A stretch of DNA of 64,000 nt from Pelecanus crispus. Lineage: Eukaryota > Chordata > Aves > Pelecaniformes > Pelecanidae. Every line of letters starts with the position of its first letter. Position 1 is the first letter of the stretch. The notes beneath the pieces were generated by a model that saw only the letters and a list, made by a program, of their open reading frames with translations, ran no database searches and had not been told where the DNA came from. The stretch spans positions 14,520,734-14,584,733 of the forward strand of contig NC_134651.1 of NCBI RefSeq assembly GCF_030463565.1. Direction: 5' to 3'. Positions 42,401 through 56,635 of the stretch are shown here, one piece after another. The position numbers and the translations under genes were made by a program.

Positions 42401-45400
42401 ATCTCTCAGTTTAGACCAGATCGATATCACTACAATGGAATGGCAACTCCTTAAATGGCCTTTGAATTCCCCCAAAACCTCAGCTTTCACTTCCCCCTCC
42501 TCTCCCCACCCCGGATATTTCAAATCCAGGAGCATGAACTGAGTACAAATGGATGCATGCATGCAAGACATCTGCTTGAGTTCTGAAAGGTGTGGAAGGG
42601 TGGCCCAGTAAAATGTGAATTCCCATCTCTCAGAAGTGCAGATGAAGCTCACATTCTAGGGAGAAGCTGGAGGGCTCTTCCCACCTGGAGCACTGTGCCA
42701 AAAACAAGGTAGCCCCATGGGAAGCCACCACACCACCACGGTGGGGGACAGAGGCGGTGTGAAGGGAAAGTGCAGTAGGAGAGGAGAGACTGCAGGAGGA
42801 CAGATATTGTGGGTCCTTAGTAAGTCCATTTGGGGTACTTGGTAAGATTTTTTCCCACATATCATCTAAACTGAAACAAGCTCCTTGCACCCCTTCATCC
42901 AAAAGCCTGTAACAGTCTGATCCATTCCCTCTGCTCTGAACGTCTCCCCAAACAAGGAGACTCTAAATCCAGGGGCTGTATCAAGCCTCAGGAAGAAAAC
43001 AAAATCACTGATCATCCAAAGTGACTTCTGTTATCCATTCGAGGTCACCGAGGCTTTTTTTGCTTCCATTTTGTCCATTCACTTTAATGTGTTACATAAA
43101 ATAACTTCCATTTCCACTGTATCTGACCAAGTGGGAGTTCTAGGCTCTTTATGACTTCTTTTTAATCTTGTATTTTACATAGGAAACTAGTTTTAATGGA
43201 GAATAGAATTGGGATTCTCAGCTAGCAGTGGATGAGAAGGAACGGAGCAACCAGAGGGGTGGCTAAGATGGCAAAGCAGGGAGCAAATGCATGTCCCATC
43301 CCAGAGGCTCAATCACTGGCACTAAATACGGGGGCTGCAGCGGCCCCTTCCAGAAGCAGTAAAAAGCCTCCTAAGACCTCTATGGAAATGACAGGAATTT
43401 ATTGTTATTTAGGCAGTGGCATTAGCGTGTATGACATTTTAACACAGGGTACAAAGAGACACCAGACCCAAACTGTGGTTCATCCTGCACCAAAGCAGGG
43501 AGGGGAGCTGTCTGCCCTCCAGGCTCAGCACGATGGACCGATGGGGTACTGTAGGCCCTCGCCAACGCTTGCTGCACGGCCCTCGCCAACGCTTGCTGCA
43601 CGCAAAAGGCATGGGCAGCCCACCACATCAGGACATGGCAAGTGTCCTGCAGCTGGGACAGCACTTCACTCTGCCTCTTGGTTTTACCCTGGAGGGTGAC
43701 GGAGCCCCATGCTGATGAGAAACAAGTCTATTGCAAGAGTTTTTGCAATAAGGAAAAATAATTTAAAATAATGTGTAACTTCTGCAAACCGGTGGGTCAC
43801 TTCACTGGGGCTCTGCTTGGAAACGTAAGCCAGGTACTGCTCACAGGGTGATAAAAGAATAACTGCAACAGTTTTATTGAGATCAGTCTTCAGTCTCTCT
43901 AGGCACCAGCAACGGACACATCTAGGGAAGACAACCTTGTTCCTCCAGAGCAGCCAACATATTTTTCAGTGTTTCTTTCTCAGCCTTGAGTTTAAGCTCT
44001 CAGTACGCAAGCACTATCCCTGCATGACACCATCTGACAAACAGATCTGCAGATAAAACTGGCCAGCTTTTTGCCACAAGTACAAAGAAAATATAAAAAG
44101 TTCCCTTTATACTTGAATTTTCATGGGAAAAAAAAGAGTCTTGAAATGAATGAGGAGGAGCTGCTAGGGAAGGAAGAGGAAAGCAATCCCAAAGAGTATT
44201 CCAAACTGCATTGCTTAAACTTACACTTCCTTGACATGAAAACCCAGAAAAAACATTCAGCTAATTCTTCTTTCTGACAGCCTAATATTGATTTTAGACT
44301 AATTCTCTATATGTAAATGAAGTCATTAAAATCCTCTATTCTTTGCAATTAGTCTTTTATTGTATTTTTCTAATAAGCCAAGCCTTTGAGATGGGCAAGA
44401 GTAAGAGGAGATGGATAGGGAAGATGAAGGGGTTTTATGCATCTCCTTGATGCTTCACCAAAGTATCTCAAACAAACTGAGATCCAATTATAAATCCTCA
44501 GCCATGTCTCAATGATCTGCATTAGTTTAACAGCTCTTTCTCCATCCAGAAGTTTTGCTTTTACCTTTCTTTCACTTTACTTTTTAGGCTTAAGAAATAC
44601 AAAATACTGCACAAGATTTTATTGCAATAATACTTTGGTTCCAAGGATATGATGGGGCCAAATTTTGCCACTGTTTTGTTCTCCAAAAGAAACCAAGTGG
44701 TGAGATATGTAACCACCAGAATATAACACAGCAAGGGGTTGCATGGCCTCACATATCAGGCTGAACAACCACATACATGACCGTGGGAGTGAACCACCAG
44801 CCTTGCTAGGAAAAGTTTCTTTTACTGGGAATGTCTGGAAGGTTCTTCGTTCAAAGCAGGACAAGATATTGATGTATTAACCAGTCAAAAAAAAAAAAAA
44901 ATCAGGAGAGGGAGAAATGAAAGTGGAATCAGTCACAGCAGAAAGGACATTTTCAATCAAATCATAATGTTATGACATATCAATGCCAAAATGAATTTTT
45001 TGTTCCAATTCATCTAATTGAAAAATTATAACATCTCGTCAATTTGTCATTCTCCCTTTGAAAAAGTCTAGTTCTATGAAACTCAGATGTGCCAACTAGA
45101 AAATGTGTTAGATGAAAGAGTGGAAGTAGCTGCCTGCATCACCTACTCTGACCTGTGGATAACGCTGAGCACAGCTTCACATGGCATTGGTGCCTGTAAC
45201 CTTCAGACAGTTCCAGTTCTCATGGGCTTGCTTGAACTGGGAGTTTAAAACAGGGTTTTGCACTTTCGCAGCATCTTTCGTCCCAACATGCCTCATAAAT
45301 TATACACCTTTTAATGAAATGCATCCCTGCTGGATGAAACATGTCAGGAACACGTACTATCATCTATGATCTGGTTCCTTGTACCTTCTCAGGTCATTTA

Positions 45401-48400
45401 TATTTGAAGGCGAAGTGCCAGCTAATCAGAAACATGCTGCACATTTATACAAGCTGGGACAACAGGGCCCCTCTGTTTTAATCATACCCCGGATAACATG
45501 ACTACATTCTGCGAATATGCTATGTTATATTTGTGTCTCTTGCTAAAGCCAATGCTGCCTGAAAAACACATGGAGCCTGTGTTAGTATTGTATGACACAG
45601 TACATAAATAACAGACAGAGAACAATTTCAGTGTATCCCATGCAGACTGATTCAGAGATAAAGTTCTCAAAAGTCAGCCTGGCAAATACAACATCCTTTT
45701 AGCGTGTATTGTAAAAGGGCAATAAATTACAAACGTCAATATGGATAGTAGAAATCGGAGCCTGTGGGGCAATGTTGTGCCGAATTAAAACAAATACCTC
45801 CTTGAGTACAGCTGAGGGAAATGGAAGTGGCATCATATTTCATTTTAATAGACTGCAGAGAGGTTTGCCTGGGGAGAAATCAAAGTGACTTGATTATCCC
45901 ATCGTGTTAACTAACATCTTATCACATTCAGGCTCTGTCCCTAAACCAATTTAAAACCCTACGATAAGGGGCTTTCAAAAGGGAAAACTGGGTTAAAAAG
46001 CATTTGGCAGAAACCCTTAGCTTCTATCCTTTATCCTGTGGTGTTACAAACAAATGTCCAGGTAGTTTGAGGCTTTGTAGCAGAAAGAGGACAGAGGAAA
46101 AGTACTGGAGTAAGGCATGATACAGCAGGACCTGATGCTGGCAGCCTAAATTCAACAAAAATTCTCGTTGTTTGGGACCCTGTGAGGACCTGGGTGCAGA
46201 GTTCAACCAAGGCTCTGTCCAAAACCCCACACCACCCTTGCCTAAAGCTCTCCACCACCTACTCCCAGTGCCTTTGCTTTCCGTCTTCTGACTTCCCTTG
46301 CCCGCCAGGTGCAGTTGCAAACCCAGAGGAGAAGATGGACTCACGCAACCTCTCGGCTGCTTCCCTACCTGCCTGCTGCAAAGACAAACCACTCTGCCCA
46401 GTAGTTCTCAGGGGTTTGTGACTGAGACTCATGGCCTGCAGTGGTTTACGCATGATTCACAAAGTGGTGCAGCTGCACAGGCTGGGCTGGCTTCTCCGGG
46501 GGCTTGACAGACCTTTGCAGCAGGAGCCAAGGAGCTGCTCTGCTTCCCCTCTGCACTCAGCTGGCCACCCGAAGCACCCATCCACTGAGGAGCAGCTCAC
46601 TGTGTCTTCTGTGGAATTCCCCACGCCTTTTGAGTTTTGATGCATTTGTATAGAAAAGCCCAAGGAAGCGTTTTGTGATTATGAGAAACAGTAAAAAAAG
46701 TTATTGCTAAAAACAAATTTGGCAACCAGTTTGAGAGGAGGAAAGGCAGTGTTATGTCTTGATATTTCCCTCCAAGAGGGAGAAGAGAAATTACTGGAGA
46801 AAAGAGAGTTTGACACTCTCAGACACTGATATTTTTCATTCGCTGCAATCTAAAACTCAAGAAATGTGTTTTTTCTAACAAATTAACATCTTTACTTGTC
46901 TATTTTCTCCCAAAAAATTTTCACTTAGATGACTTCTCCCTTTTCAGACAGCTCGGCTTCTTTTGCCATCTGCAGCAGTCAAGGCCAACCACATGGCTAG
47001 TCCTGTCTTTGAGGGAGCAGGAGGGAGCCAGGACACAGGTGGTTCCTCCATGTTACATCCTGTCAGCTCATGTACAGAAAAGACAGGATCTGCACCAACT
47101 TCTATCACTGTCTTTCTATACATCTATTTTGGTTCTTATGCAGCATCCATAACCATGACAACTGCCTGTCTGCCCAAACTATCAGACATATGCAAGAAGC
47201 TGTCTGGTTGTCTAGGCAGCAATGTTCCTAAAGAGGAGACTGGCTGAAGGAGAGCCTGGGCTGAACTCCCCGAACCGCGCTGCACAATTCAGCCCATTTA
47301 ATGAGGAGAGTGAGTGAAAACAACCCTGCATTTCCCACTAACATTATCCCACTGCAGCAAGAAGAAAGTCATAAGCTAATGCCACAGCAAAGCACTTCCA
47401 ACACTTCCATGCGGGCTCGGCTCATCACCATGACCAGGATGACTCATGGAATCTCCTCTTTGCAAAACATTTTGGAAAATATGGGAGCTGGCCAGGTCTA
47501 AGGTCTCTGACAGCAACTGGAAAGGGAAGTACCCTGTATTTGGTCTCATCCTGATCTCTAGCAGCCAGAGAATGCCTTAAAGCTCAAAGCACTTTCATAG
47601 TAACTTGCTACATGGCACTGAGTAGTCCACAGGGCAGGTCTTTCTTCGTTCAGCTCATAAGCAGAAACCGGACTTGACAAATCTGCAGAGGAGTCTCAAA
47701 ACATCTTCCCTACAGCCCCCGGCGGCTCCCCAGCTGACAAAACTCAAAAAGTCCTTTTTCTTTGCTAGAGTCACCCTCACTTTTCTACTTTCACATTTTT
47801 AGATGCACCCTGTTGTAACGCAGAAACCAAACTCCTATGAAGTCAGTGCTATCTGTAACAGGAAAGACCACGGGCAACAAAATAAACTGTCAAGAAACTG
47901 AGCAAGAGAGGGTGAGCACTACTAGGAGGCATATACTCCATTTGTCCCACACTGTTTCTCTTCCGTCTATTCAGCAAAGACAGGCTAAACTGACACACAG
48001 GCTCCAGGATTAATCTGTTCATTACACTTGAGCAGAGGAGAGAGGTGCACAAGGAGGAAACCTGCCGGGGATGGATATCTTGTACTCCTGGTACTGACAC
48101 TGGGAGAAGTTAGAAATTCTACCTTGTAAGCCTCAAACTGAATTGATAAATGGCCCAGAGTTGCTATCTTGGACTTTCTCGGTTAGATTTGTTGGCACAG
48201 CCTGGGCTGTCAGGGAGGGCACTTCAGAAAATGGGATGGCGATCCATCAGTTTGGCACTGCCACAAATCTCCCACAAACCTGAGCTGTGAGATGGAAACG
48301 TGGGACGGGAGAAGAGGCTAAGGTGCGACACAGTGCTGGGGACTACCCGCAGTATGGGTTTTGCTACGCTTGCATTTTAGGGGTAACAAGCTGTTTTCCA

Positions 48401-51400
48401 CTTTGTTCTTATGCTCATAACCCTTACAAATATAACAGTAGAACCACAGCCTTAAGTGTCAGGGTACTAGCGTTTTGCACTCTCTTAAGTGCCATTTATC
48501 TAATGGTGTTCATCCGTGCAGTGCTGATGCCTCAGAATTACATTGCATTACTGAATTTTGCTGTTGTAGGTGAAACTATTATTAAGGTTGTCTGACAAAT
48601 CCCATGATAACCCCCTGTTTTCAGATGCTTATAACTTTGCCAAGTTTTAACTGTTTGACTAATAATTTCAACTATTTCAAGATGAAGTCATCTGGACACT
48701 TTCAGCCATGACAGCTCATACATTTCCAGGAAAAGAAGTAAGAAAAAATGTTAATTCTGGTGAAGTTTTCGTGCAGAAACATTCCTTATCCTCATTCTTC
48801 AGAGTAAAGAATATTCACCCAAACTTTAGCTAAGCTGATGATCTGTGAAAATGAGCAGTTCACGCATGAGTACAGGGGAGATGTGCTATAGTTCAAGAGC
48901 TGTTATTTCCTACTGATTCTGTCCAAACTGAATGCATTCCAGTGAACAAATTCCTGGCAATTTCAACTCTGGATGGTTACAGGCTGTGCCAGAACTGCTC
49001 TGAATTGACAGCAGAGAGATTTCTTTTCATCTATCTTCTCTGCTGGATCCTGACAAAATGGAGGAGTTGGCCAATTTGAATACAAATGAGAGAAAGCTGG
49101 AGCAGCAACCAGAAAAAGAGACAAAGGAAAATGTGGGAAAATGAAGAAGGCAAGAGGTAAACTGGGACTGACTGGGCAGGGATCAATAAAGGGAGCTACT
49201 GAGATTATCCAATTTCAGAGGGTAAAAGGAAGGAAGAGGTTGGTACAGAGGCTGCTAGGAAGAAAAAAACCAGACGAGGAAGAAAGCGGGGCTGGATTGG
49301 AAGACCACTGTCTGTCTTAGCCTAACCACTGATGCCCTCTGTGAACTGGAACACTGCCCCCAGGAGACGCCAGAACTCGGCCTCAACGCACCATACTGCA
49401 TGCTGGTTACACCACTCCTCCGCAAGTCCTGAGGCCTTTGTTCAAAAACCCTGATTCACTGGATATTTACTTACACAAAGTGGAAGCGTGCAACCAAAGT
49501 ACCGGGTCCAGCCCTCCCAATTGCTGCTGTTTCACATGATCTGTTCGGAGATGCAAGTCTCAATGCTCTCACTAGATGAGGGTGTCCCTTATCTCAACAA
49601 TGAATTACCCAACAAGAAGTGAACACTGCCGCATGCTTCTCCTCCAGCGTTTTTGTTTTAATCTAGTTTTGTAAAATCTTTTTCCATCTCAGGTAAACCA
49701 GGGAACACAGCCTGAATTCCCATCTATTCTCAGAATGGCAAATAGATATTGAGGAAGAGGGGGACAAAATTTTTAAATTAGTATTTATATCTATTCACCT
49801 TCAAAAACGACACCCAGCCTTTTTACAAGCTTCTGGGGAGGAAGAACACAAACCATGCGTGACTTGCCCTTCCCTGCAGTCAAACCAGGACAGCTCAGGA
49901 CAGAGCCCACCGCTCCTGCTCACAACTCAGGACCGTACCAAGGGAACATCACTAGAAACAGCTTCCTCTGGCACGGCAAACTTTGCCATCCAGCCTCTTA
50001 CACACTCCCTTCTCTAACACACATAGGTCTGAACTGCAGAATACTCCTAGCTGAGCTTGATGTCATGTTTTCTGCATTTTCTGTCTTCACCGGCTGCTTT
50101 CCTACACAATTAACTCACCAGGTGGATATTAGCAAGAGGAAGAAAAACAAACCAGGCTGACTTAAGTACCTTAAGTAGAGCAGGAAATCACTGGTATCCA
50201 TAAGCTCAGCCTCAGCAACTTGCAGAATATTAATCACTGAGCCACAAGTGAGATGAAAACATCATAAACATCTGTATCTCTCAGCAAAGAGCAAGGGAAC
50301 CATGCAAAGAGATGAGCAGGTGATTAACTTCATTTAGCTATGGGAAAAATTAAGTTTTCTAAAATAGCATTCAGGTGGAATTGCCAGTGCAGCTCCCAGC
50401 TGAGCACATCTCCCCGTTCCAAGCCCCTGTTGCTATACGGATAAAAGGTCTGGTGCATGTAAGAGGTCCTGCAGGTTTCTTTGTGAGGAGCTCTAAAAAA
50501 TGGGTTGGGTTCAGGTACCAGAGAGCAGACCTGCAGGCCACAGGACTCCACATTGCCTTCGCCTAACAAGAAAGCTCTCCCACGTGGCAGACCAAGGCAG
50601 GATTTACAAGCCCTTTCTCATAGCTGTGGACGTGGCTGATGGACTGAGACTGCTGGCCGCCGCTCTTGGCAAAGGCTGTGGCGTGGGCACAACGGGCACT
50701 TGCTGGGCACCCAGGTGTGTCCTGCATATTGGAGACAGCCAGGGCACGGCTGGGCAAAGCCCCTCAGTGATACATATGTTTAACAACAGGAAAACAACTT
50801 TAGCCATTTACACAGGCTTACATTGCAACGCCCTTTGGTAGCACCGTGAGCCACGTTTTACAATTTCCTTCCTTTTGCGTGTTCCAATTCACAGGCAGCA
50901 TCCTGCAAAGATACATCTACAAGCACTTTTGCAATTTTCCAAGGCAATACTTACAGGGATTTTGCCATTTATAATTTGCTCCTCAATGTCATTTACAAAT
51001 TACTTCCATTAAAAAAAAAAAAAATCTCACCATTATTGGGATAATTGGACTTTTAGGTATAAAAAATGGCTGTTCCAAGTCAGAGGAAAATTACTAGAGA
51101 GAAAGTACCTTCCTGGTTCACACTGTCCAGTTCCTGGCAATAGCTTATCATCCCTTTCGTAAGTCCATCAAGTTTCACTTTTAAATGAGTTACTGGGTTG
51201 GATTCACTGCCAGGCAGCGACCATTTGTTCTTGTGCCAGCTTTGGCCTTCAGCATAAACACTGCTGGTATTTACCCCCTGGTGTTAATTTATACAGTAAT
51301 TATAATGCATTTTCATCTTCCATTTTGCTGGGGACTAAACAAATCAGTTGAATGCAGATCATACGAAAAGACCTTCTCTGAACTCGCTCTGGTCAATCTT

Positions 51401-51904
51401 TTTTAATGTAATTAATCAGAAATGCATGCACAAGTTAGACTGGGTCTCTGTGATGATGTCTTCAGCATTCCAGTATACCCTTAGCTCTCCACGGGTGATC
51501 TGTGCCTATTACAATTTGCACGGTCATTTGGCATTTTCGGACTTGCATTTCACTAACGGTTCACAGTTGCCTGATGTAAATAATACAGCCAAGGTTTAAG
51601 CTGTTGTTTCCAGCAAACTTCTCTAATATCCACTTAATATGACAACTTTTTGTGTAACTGGTGTTTCTGTAAGCCCAGTCCCCCAGAATTACCCTGTTCT
51701 TCCCTTGCGATAGTCCAGCTGCCCACTGCAGTGACAGCAGATCCAGCTTCACCACTCGCTTCCCTCACCCAACCTTCAGCGGCTTTGCAGCCAGGCCAGA
51801 CCCACCCTTGCAGCACAACCTGTTGTCATCTCCACTGCAGGGATTCTCACTCCCTTTGCAATCCTCTCTTCTGCCCTTCCCAACTGGACTACTAACACAT
51901 GTGA
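39479..51904 (-). other. FGF12: FGF12 intron 3, part C
   Basis: No exon or clear transposon is recognised. Notable points are a 15-bp match to the LTR terminus at 39965-39979, a 24-bp tandem duplication at 43554-43601, an A-run near 44887-44901, and AT-rich segments at 40660-40820, 45760-45960 and 51185-51420 that could be conserved non-coding DNA. Open frames such as 42128-42454, 41159-41506 and 48287-48595 (plus strand) have no recognisable domain and are not supported as genes. Confidence 0.7.
43554..43601. repeat. Exact 24-bp tandem duplication (two copies)
   Basis: The unit ggccctcgccaacgcttgct plus gcac occurs twice head to tail without a mismatch (43554-43577 and 43578-43601). Perfect identity points to a recent slippage event, perhaps still variable between individuals. 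It contains two CpG per unit, unlike its AT-rich surroundings. Confidence 0.95.
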
Positions 51905-53220
51905 CATGATAGCAACCACTCTACTGAAATCCAGATAAATCAGATTTACTGCATTCCCTCTATCTAGAAAGTCAGCTATTTTATAAAGACCAGTAACAGA
52001 GTAACCTGCACAATCTACCTTTCTTTAAGTCAGGTTACGTTTTATCTCATTATCTCCATCGTTTTAAATGATTCTTCCCTTTTTGGATAACACTGAAGTC
52101 AAAAGGATGAGCCTGTATATGCCCATAATGCTTATTTTGCCGATTCTTAAATAAAATTGCTGCACTCCCCAGTATGAAGTACATAGCTTTCATAAAACTG
52201 TATGTCAACAGACTTGCAATTTGGTATGTTAGATCCTTCAGCAGTCTGGGGCACCGTTACCTCCTTAGATGCAGTTGCTTCATTCTTCTTCCTAGATACT
52301 CACTTTCTCCATCCTCTCTGGCAACACTCTCCCTGCTAAGCAATGAAGAGCACTATTCCTTCTGTTCACATAGTTGGGGATCCTTTTAAATCACCTTCTC
52401 TGCTGGCTCCTCACTGCAAATCACTTCTTTCTTGCCTTGGTTTTAATGGCTAAACAGTGTTTTACTATTTGGGTTTTTTTTTTTTCTTTTTCCTCCTGCT
52501 CTCTTTTTTTTTTTTTTTTTTTTTTTTTTGTGGTCTAACTCCTCTTCATACTTGTAATTCTCATTTCTCCCTTATGCTTTTTGACCAGAGAGCAATAGCT
52601 TTCTTCACTGGATCACATTTTGCATTTTTGTGGACTTCCTGCCTGCATCCAAATATCCCTTTTTTAGCTTTCTTGATATTTGGGATTTTTTAATCTGTTA
52701 GACTAAGCGTATTTCCCTACCAGATTTTTCCTTTGTCTGGTATATTACTTCTACAGTTTTTTTCCTCTCTCTCAGAGAAAAAAAAATCCAAGCCACTTTT
52801 GCATTCAAGTCCTGAGCTCTACAGCCTAGTTTACCGCTATAACTAGTTTCCTTCACTTTTATGAAATTATAAGTCTTAGTTACAGTTGAATGTTTAGCCT
52901 TCCATTTAATTTAAATTGAAACAACTCATGATGTCTCAGCTGAAGGTTGCTTTCTATGTCTAAGTCTTCTATAATGATCTCAATATTTTGCAAATCTTCA
53001 TTGCTTTTTCTTAGTTTAATAACTACTTGGAAAAGAAACCCGTGAATTATCACATCCTGGTATACCTGGGCCCAGCATTAGGAACAGTATTTGCTCTCCA
53101 ACATCTATTTTGGAGAATGAAAATCCCTCAAAATGACATAATTTCTAATAGTTTTTATCTCACCAATAATATGAATGAGATTTTTGAGTCTCAAATATGC
53201 CTTAATACCATGAAACACAT
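51905..53220 (-). mobile_element. Ancient CR1-like LINE, 5'/middle ORF2 portion
   Basis: The plus strand shows decayed antisense LINE sequence. The stretch 51935-52150, with ctgaaatccagataaatc, then gttttatctcattatctcc, then cactgaagtcaaaaggatga and gattcttaaataaaattgct, follows the order of the reverse-transcriptase region in old CR1 copies. The later part, to about 53220, is T-rich on the plus strand and resembles the region between endonuclease and reverse transcriptase. A run of 26 T at 52504-52529 is a later expansion. No frame survives. The first 250 bp are better supported than the rest, and the exact subfamily is not clear. Confidence 0.5.
52504..52529. repeat. Poly(T) run of 26
   Basis: Twenty-six uninterrupted T inside the old LINE-like block; a simple repeat prone to length error in sequencing. 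Confidence 0.9.
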
Positions 53221-56200
53221 TTTTTGTGATTCAGTTTAACCTGGAATAAATTAATCACAAAATTACAGCCAAATCTCATTCAAGCAGGCTGACTACGTAT
53301 CTCTGCACCCCTGCCTTCAGCAGAGCTCATTTGAAAAAATTCTGACAGTCCATATCCTGCTTATTCCTGCTGAAAGAGGGAATTATTTTCCCTGTTAATT
53401 CCAATTAAAATAATTAAAATTGTGCAAGCCATTGTGCCGTAGCAAAGTTCTGTATGCAACAGTAGTATTGGTGCCTTCAGCTGCTAACCCTGGGAACCAA
53501 ACAGTCCTGCTAGGAGCAGAGGGAGAGGTGCCCGCTGGTGCCGTGTGAAATCCCTGCCTGCTCCTGCTGCTGATGGAAAACCACTCTGAGTGAGGCTCAG
53601 GACAAGGACGCCGGCTCCACAGCACGGCCACCCTACACTGGAAGCAAAGCAAGTCAGCCTCCCCTTCTCCCCCAGTGTTGTTATAAGCCCACTTCAATCA
53701 CGCCAATATATATCCAGACCGACTCGCGCAGTGCTGTGGTGAGTAATTCTCACTTTCCCCTGGTGAAAATAGAGCTGGGGTTGTCCTTTCTGCCTTCCCA
53801 GGGAGATGAAGAAGGAGGTGCCGAGGCATCAGACTGAAACACACTGCTTGCATCTGTTCTGATGGGTAGCTGACAAGCTGGGACAAATCCTTGCCCGCAT
53901 CCCTGCTGCCTTTTTCAGGTTTCCCATGTGCCCTAGAGAAGCCCTGTCCCCCGGAGGGAAGCAGGGTGTGTTTGCAGAGCCGTCCCTGCTGCCTCAGTCA
54001 CCACGATGCTTTCACAAGAAAAGAAGAGGCACGGGAGGTAAGTAGCAGGCAGTAACTGAGGAGAAGAGTAAAAAATCCTAATGCAAAGTCATAAATGGAG
54101 GCCACAGAGCCAACACCTAGAGACAGCACAAGGAAATGCTCGCGACCTTCAGCCACGAAATAGAGCAAGAGGAAAACAGCCGCATCTCCCCCCCTGCCAT
54201 GCTGGAGGCAAAAGTCAGGACGATGGCACGTGCTGTTCCCCTAATGAGCAGGGAAAACATCAGCATCACCTCAGAGTCAGAAGTCTAGAAACTCCTTTAA
54301 CTAGTAGTTTTTAAGACCAGATGCTCCTATACTAGACATGCACAATGAATCCAAAATCCAGCAGTCTAGAATATATGCAGTGCAAACCAGAGAAGGTGCT
54401 TCCAGGAAAACCCAACAGGTATACAAGGTGGGTTAAAAGAATACTGTCATCACTGAAATGAAAAGCTGCCAAGAGATCTAACAGAGCTAGGATGGAAATG
54501 CTGCCAGCATCCTTCTTGCAGGAGGATTGCTGCAGGCTCTCCTCAGTTCTCTGACTGGGCTTCACAGCAGATCCCAACATCTTTTTCCAGAGAAGATGGT
54601 TAAGCAGCAAAGTGGCAGCTTCAGGGCATTTTACTTAAGCACCTTCTACTAATAGTTCATTTGTGAGACAGACAGTTAATTAACACACACTCATTGGAAA
54701 AGAAAAGCTTTCTTCAGCTTCCGATTACTTGTTATCCTTTGCAAATGAGAGGGATTTTTCTTCTGTTGGAACAAAAATTTCCCTTGCACACAGGTATCAA
54801 AAGGGAAGGGTACTAGTAACCCCTGCCCTTCCCACCCTTGGTTATGGGCCAAGTCAAAGGGCATGTCTCTAGCAGTGCAAAGACAGTGACTTCAATCACA
54901 TACCTGTGTTGATATTCACTTCACACCTGGAAACCTCCATTTTGCAGAGCTAAAATCACTGAACTAGTGCACTCCTATCACCAGGTTGGAAATTCCTATG
55001 TAATTCTTGCAATGTTTTATGTTCATTGCTGGTTTCCTGAAAACATTCCCATTCTTAGTCAGTACAGTGCATTACATGCTCAATTCTCTCCCTTATCAAA
55101 TGCTGATACCTTTCCCTCCCTTAACACATCCCCTCTAATGCAACCCTCAGCCCTGTAACTGCTTCTGTTGCCCTTCTCTGAATTCCTTCCAATCTCTGAC
55201 TCATAAAGGGGGATTTGTTGGACTAAAAATCCACTTTTAATAATGCCTTCTGCTGCATAATTTCACTGCTGAAGTTAACTCAGGCACCTTCTGTCCTGTT
55301 GGACTGTGGCTTGGAACAATCCATGACAGCATGTCTGGAGGAATATTGCTGAATAAACTCACAGTCGCAGAAATGTCAGATACATAATGGCAGGAAACAT
55401 CCTTACAGGAAGAACTTGGGCGACTGGGGGAAAATGCCATAGAGGGAAAACAGTGAGATGGCACTACTGACCTTAATAACTTCTGCTGTGACTGTGCCCA
55501 CAGTGATCAATACGCAAATGTGGAAGCAATTACAAGCCATCAGCGTGTAACCCCTGCTCTCCCCCCACTACAGGAATCAGTGGGAAGAAATCTCAAATTG
55601 TAATAAAAACTCACAGGTGGTTTCTGGAGACCTTTTAATTAACACTGCAGTTTCCAAACTGAACAAGATAATCTCCCTGGATTCTCGCTCAGTAACAGCA
55701 ACAAATGAGCTCCCTTTAAAGGCAGATCATTGGGAACATTATCTCCTCATTCTGAAATGAGAGTGCAAATTAAGTGGCAACATTTTTATTACTGATGATT
55801 GCAGGATCATCTCAGAGCTTCTGGAGTGTCTGAGAGGAGGGCTGGTGCACACGAAGGGAAGTGACACACATACCAACACACTATTCATTAAAACTTGGTA
55901 ACACAAGAACAGCAAGTATTGCCCAAGAAATGGAAATGCAGCGTGGACAACGTTGGGCAACAGTCAGCTGTACCGACTCCTAGACCACACATCGCTGGCA
56001 GCAAACATTTCTTAGCACAGAGAGAGAGACTGGTTTCTCTCCAGTCCCAGCCAGTCTGTTCAGACTGAATTTCTATACTGGCAATAATGACTAATAGTAA
56101 TTGTCACCTGTGACTAATGATACGGCCTGGACGTGGACACTAGCCAAGAGGTGGAGATTTATTAGGGTGGTATTGAGTTGGACAGAGAGGAATCTGGACA

Positions 56201-56635
56201 CAGAGGTGATCGGTTTTGCATCACATTAACTAATCTCCTCCACCACCCACTTTCCCTTACCCCAGTCTTCTCTACCATTCCTATCAAAGTGTCCTTCCTG
56301 TCATTTTTTTCTTGCCTCTTGGAAAAAAGGTATGTTATGGAGCAGAAAAAGGAAACTATTAACACAAATGCAAACATGCAAAATTTTTTGGGGGAGGGAG
56401 ATTTTTTTATTGTTGCTTTTTGAATGGTAACCAGATTGCTCCTTCAAAACAACCAGGACTTTCAGCAAGTTAATAACTTCAGCCTGTATCTGAGCTCTCT
56501 ATTAAAACTGCTGTGCCTCCCTCTTTTTTTTAATCACCTAAAACCTCATACTGCAATACAAAAGACATTCATGTAGCATAATGCGGAAAGAGGCCCGTAT
56601 GCTTCTGAGACATTGAAGACTGATTATTACCTCTC
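53221..56635 (-). other. FGF12: FGF12 intron 3, part D
   Basis: No exon was recognised. Around 55150-55195 the plus strand reads ttgcccttctctgaattcct followed by tccaatctctg, which resembles an antisense CR1 segment; the surrounding 54960-55200 may be a very old CR1 scrap, but support is thin. The remainder shows no repeat or gene. Confidence 0.6.
55145..55200 (-). mobile_element. Possible very old CR1 scrap
   Basis: A short stretch resembles the antisense CR1 segment usually written ttgccctcctctggattc. The similarity covers about 35 bases, so chance or another LINE cannot be excluded. Confidence 0.3.

Noticed and set aside
42128..42454. 108-codon plus-strand frame, somewhat protein-like
   Set aside because: No domain is recognised and it lies inside an intron on the opposite strand; a homology search would be needed to reopen it.
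48287..48595. 102-codon frame with a hydrophobic C-terminal part resembling membrane segments
   Set aside because: The hydrophobic run is explained by T-rich sequence; there is no support for a gene.
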